Shown here: piece after piece, positions 4,761 to 6,918 of the stretch
Numbering within the stretch: position 1 is the first letter of the stretch
Layout: each line of letters begins with the position of its first letter
Assembly: GCA_035491935.1 (NCBI GenBank)
Contig: DATJJW010000263.1
Location: forward strand, 1 to 6,918
Source: DATJJW01 sp035491935
GTDB lineage: Bacteria > Pseudomonadota > Alphaproteobacteria > ATCC43930 > CGMCC-115725
Direction of reading: 5' to 3'
Length of the DNA stretch: 6,918 nt
The notes under the pieces: generated by a model
The model's database searches: none
Seen by the model: only the letters and a program-made list of their open reading frames with translations
Told to the model about the DNA's origin: nothing
Position numbers and translations under genes: made by a program

Positions 4761-6488
4761 ATGGCGGTCACCAGTCACGCTCAGGGCAGTTCCATGGCCA
4801 GGCGCAAGCGCCTCGATCTGTCTTGGCCGATTTTCGGCCTGCTGGCCCTGCTTCTGAGCGTGCTGGTGATCCTGCCGCTGTTCTGGCTGCTGCATGACAG
4901 CTTCGTCGACGACGACGGCAGTTTCACCCTCGACAATTTCCAGACGCTGATCGACGACGTCACCTTCCTGCGCGCCTATGGCGTCGCGGTGGCGATGGCC
5001 ATCGGCGTCGGCATCTCGACCTGCGTGGTGGCGACGCCGCTCGCCTGGCTGGTCGCGCGCACCGACCTGCCCGGGCGCCGCATCATCCGCATGATGGTGA
5101 CGGCATCCTTCGTCACCCCGCCCTTCCTGGGCGCCATCGCCTACGAGATCCTGGCGGCCCCCAATAGCGGTCTGATCAACGAGATATGGCGGGCGATCTT
5201 CGGCCTCGACCAGTCGGAGCATCTGGTCAACATCTACACCTTCTGGGGCCTGATCTTCGCCATAACCTGCTTCACCCTGCCCTATATTTTCACCCTGGTG
5301 GCAAATGCGCTGGACAAGGTGCCATCCGATCTCGAGGACGCCTCGGCGATCCTGGGCGGCAAGGGCATGACCACCTTGCGCAAGGTCACCATCCCCATGG
5401 TGCTGCCGGCGATGCTGGCCGGCACGCTCATCGCTGTGGTGCAGGCGCTGACCATGTTCGGCTCGCCGGCGATATTGGCGCTGCCGGCGGGCTTCCATGT
5501 CATCACGACGAAGATCTGGAGCCTGTTCCAATTCCCGCCGCAACTGGGCGTGGCCGCGGCCGCCTCGATCCCGCTGCTGCTGCTGACGATCGTGCTGCTC
5601 TGGGGCCAGAAGAAGATCCTCGGCCGGCGCGGCTATACGGTGCTGGGCGGCAAGAGCGGCACGCCGCGTGTCATCAGGCTCGGCCCCTGGACCTGGCCGG
5701 CGCTGGCCTTCGTCTATGGTTTGCTCTGTCTTACCGTCTTCATGCCCTACGTGGCACTGATCAAGGTCGCCTTCACCGACAAGCTGGGCGATCCGCTCAA
5801 CTGGCACACCTTCACCTTTGCCCATTGGCATTTCGTGCTGTTCGATTTCTCGGCATCGCGGCTGGCGCTCTACAACACCTTCGTCCTGGGCGTGATGAGT
5901 GCCACGGCTGTCACGGTGATCGCGGTCATCGTCTCCTATCTGGTGGCGCGCCGGTCGATCCCGGGCGTACGCATCCTGGGCGTGCTGGCGACGGCGCCCG
6001 TCGCCATCCCTGGCGTCGTGCTGGGCGTCGGGCTGTTCCTCAGCTACGCCAACCCGACCTTCCGGCTCTATGGCACCATCTGGATCCTACTCATCGCCTT
6101 CATGACCATCGAGCTGCCCTCCGGATACCAGCAGATGTCCTCGGCCTTCACGGCAGTGCATCCGGAGCTGGAAGAGGCCGGCCGCATCATGGGCGCCTCG
6201 CGGCTGAGAATATTGTGGGACATCACCGCGCCGCTTCTGCGCACCAACATCGTCGCCGCCTGGTGCTTCGTCTTCATCGGCACGATCCGCGAGCTGTCGG
6301 CGACGATCCTGCTGACGACTGCCAATACCAAGCTGGTCTCGGTCACGATCTATGATCTCAACGAAAGCGGCGATCTCGGCGCGATCTGCGTGCTGGGCCT
6401 GATCCTGCTGATGGCGTCCTTTGCCGTGGTGTTCGTGGCGAACCGAGTGGGTGGCGCGGGCACCGATCGGATGAGCAGCCGTGGCTGA
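4761..6488 (+). CDS. ABC importer permease, fused two-module type (FbpB-like)
   Basis: At 575 residues this single chain carries both transmembrane modules of the importer, so it probably acts as a monomer with two ATPases. Each half has about six hydrophobic helices. The first starts at LLALLLSVLVILPLFWLL (27-44) and the second near PALAFVYGLLCLTVFMPYVAL (313-333). The ATPase-coupling EAA loops are visible in both: EDASAILGGKGMTTLRKVTI (192-211) and EEAGRIMGASRLRILWDITA (471-490). A polar linker at about 282-308 joins the halves. The gene starts three bases after the binding-protein stop, with no good Shine-Dalgarno, so translation is probably coupled. ATG 4794 (residue 12, giving MARRKRLDLSWPIF) is an alternative start with an equally poor ribosome site; the first 11 residues look unconserved in character. 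The last eight bases overlap the GntR gene. Confidence 0.95.
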   Translation: MAVTSHAQGSSMARRKRLDLSWPIFGLLALLLSVLVILPLFWLLHDSFVDDDGSFTLDNFQTLIDDVTFLRAYGVAVAMAIGVGISTCVVATPLAWLVARTDLPGRRIIRMMVTASFVTPPFLGAIAYEILAAPNSGLINEIWRAIFGLDQSEHLVNIYTFWGLIFAITCFTLPYIFTLVANALDKVPSDLEDASAILGGKGMTTLRKVTIPMVLPAMLAGTLIAVVQALTMFGSPAILALPAGFHVITTKIWSLFQFPPQLGVAAAASIPLLLLTIVLLWGQKKILGRRGYTVLGGKSGTPRVIRLGPWTWPALAFVYGLLCLTVFMPYVALIKVAFTDKLGDPLNWHTFTFAHWHFVLFDFSASRLALYNTFVLGVMSATAVTVIAVIVSYLVARRSIPGVRILGVLATAPVAIPGVVLGVGLFLSYANPTFRLYGTIWILLIAFMTIELPSGYQQMSSAFTAVHPELEEAGRIMGASRLRILWDITAPLLRTNIVAAWCFVFIGTIRELSATILLTTANTKLVSVTIYDLNESGDLGAICVLGLILLMASFAVVFVANRVGGAGTDRMSSRG

Positions 6489-6918
6489 ACGCCTCCAGCA
6501 TCAGAACATCCAGGCGATCAATTTCCTGCGTACGCGCTCGCTCGCGACCGTCGTGCAGGCGGAGATCGAGCGGCGGATCATCGATGGCGAGCTCAAGCCC
6601 AATGAGCGGCTGAATGAGAACAGCCTGTCGCAGCAGCTGGGCGTCAGCCGCGGGCCGATCCGCGAGGCCTGCAGCGCGCTCGCCGCCATGGGGCTGATCG
6701 AGATCATCCCCAATCGCGGTTTTTTCATCCGCGCGCTCTCCAATGACGAGGCGCAGGATCTGTCCGAGGCACGTGCCAGCGTGTTCGGCTGCATGGCGAT
6801 GATACTGGCCGAACGGGTGACCACGGCGCAGCTCGCCATCCTCGACGGGCTGGTCCAGCGCATGGAAGAGATCGTCGCCCTGGGTGACGTCCATGTCTAT
6901 TACCCGGTCAATCTGGAA
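6481..6918 (+). CDS. GntR-family transcriptional regulator, FCD subfamily (3'-truncated by window edge)
   Basis: The frame from GTG 6481 is open to the last base, giving 146 residues of a protein that is usually 220-240 long. The N-terminal winged helix-turn-helix is complete: AEIERRIIDGELKPNERLNE (27-46), the recognition segment LSQQLGVSRGPIREACSALA (49-68), and the wing GLIEIIPNRGFFIR (71-84). An all-helical FCD effector domain then begins (LSEARASVFGCMAMILAERV, 94-113) and is cut just before the segment that normally carries an Asn/His metal-ligand motif. The gene overlaps the permease stop by eight bases, so the two are co-transcribed and probably translationally coupled. Family members usually repress nearby transport or catabolic genes and release DNA when bound to an organic acid or similar ligand. 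By position it should control this importer; a candidate site is the dyad at 2474-2491. The start is a GTG with only a weak GGA upstream. Confidence 0.92.
   Translation, partial: MAERLQHQNIQAINFLRTRSLATVVQAEIERRIIDGELKPNERLNENSLSQQLGVSRGPIREACSALAAMGLIEIIPNRGFFIRALSNDEAQDLSEARASVFGCMAMILAERVTTAQLAILDGLVQRMEEIVALGDVHVYYPVNLE

Noticed and set aside
3666..5831. A 721-codon open frame on the minus strand, covering the binding-protein gene and much of the permease gene.
   Set aside because: It runs antisense to two well-supported genes. Its product is low-complexity (rich in His, Gln, Arg, Asp) with no domain I recognise. GC-rich coding DNA with strong third-position bias commonly leaves such frames.
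5186..6355. A 389-codon plus-strand frame inside the permease gene.
   Set aside because: It is an out-of-frame, His/Arg/Gly-rich translation of the permease, which itself shows membrane helices and both EAA loops in its own frame.

Overview
The window is GC-rich (roughly 60-65% by eye). Every gene I can support lies on the + strand. Codon usage, the weak AT-rich promoter islands and the gene families (VIT transporter, DUF4142 protein, ferric/polyamine-type ABC importer, FCD-type GntR regulator) fit an alphaproteobacterium, perhaps Rhizobiales or Rhodospirillales. That placement is inference; no marker gene is present.

Layout. (1) 2-694: the 3' part of an isochorismatase-family cysteine hydrolase; its start lies off the left edge. 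(2) About 727-1001: the remains of a LysR-type regulator. Only pieces of its effector domain survive, in two reading frames with a gap between them, so it is a pseudogene. (3) 1002-1703: a complete VIT-family Fe2+/Mn2+ transporter whose start codon directly follows the stop of the LysR remnant. (4) 1837-2379: a small exported DUF4142 protein with its own candidate promoter and leader hairpin, followed by a GC hairpin that may be a terminator. (5) 2589-6918 and beyond: a compact transport operon. It encodes an ABC ATPase, a periplasmic substrate-binding protein, a fused two-domain permease, and a GntR/FCD regulator that starts inside the permease stop region and runs off the right edge.

How the genes work together. 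The last four genes form one importer module with its probable regulator. The binding protein captures a ligand in the periplasm, the fused permease (two inner-membrane modules in one chain) passes it through, and the ATPase drives uptake. The FCD regulator probably senses the ligand or a product made from it. The family is usually annotated as iron(III), polyamine, thiamine or phosphonate uptake. The binding protein lacks the adjacent tyrosine pair of ferric-binding proteins, so a small organic ligand is more likely than Fe3+. The isochorismatase-like hydrolase, the VIT transporter and the DUF4142 protein appear to be separate units.

I found no RNA gene, CRISPR array, insertion sequence or phage feature, and no convincing undescribed system. 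The points most worth a second look are the decayed LysR gene, the regulator overlapping the permease, the intercistronic and leader hairpins of the ABC operon, the missing tyrosine pair, and a DUF4142 protein lacking the usual histidines.
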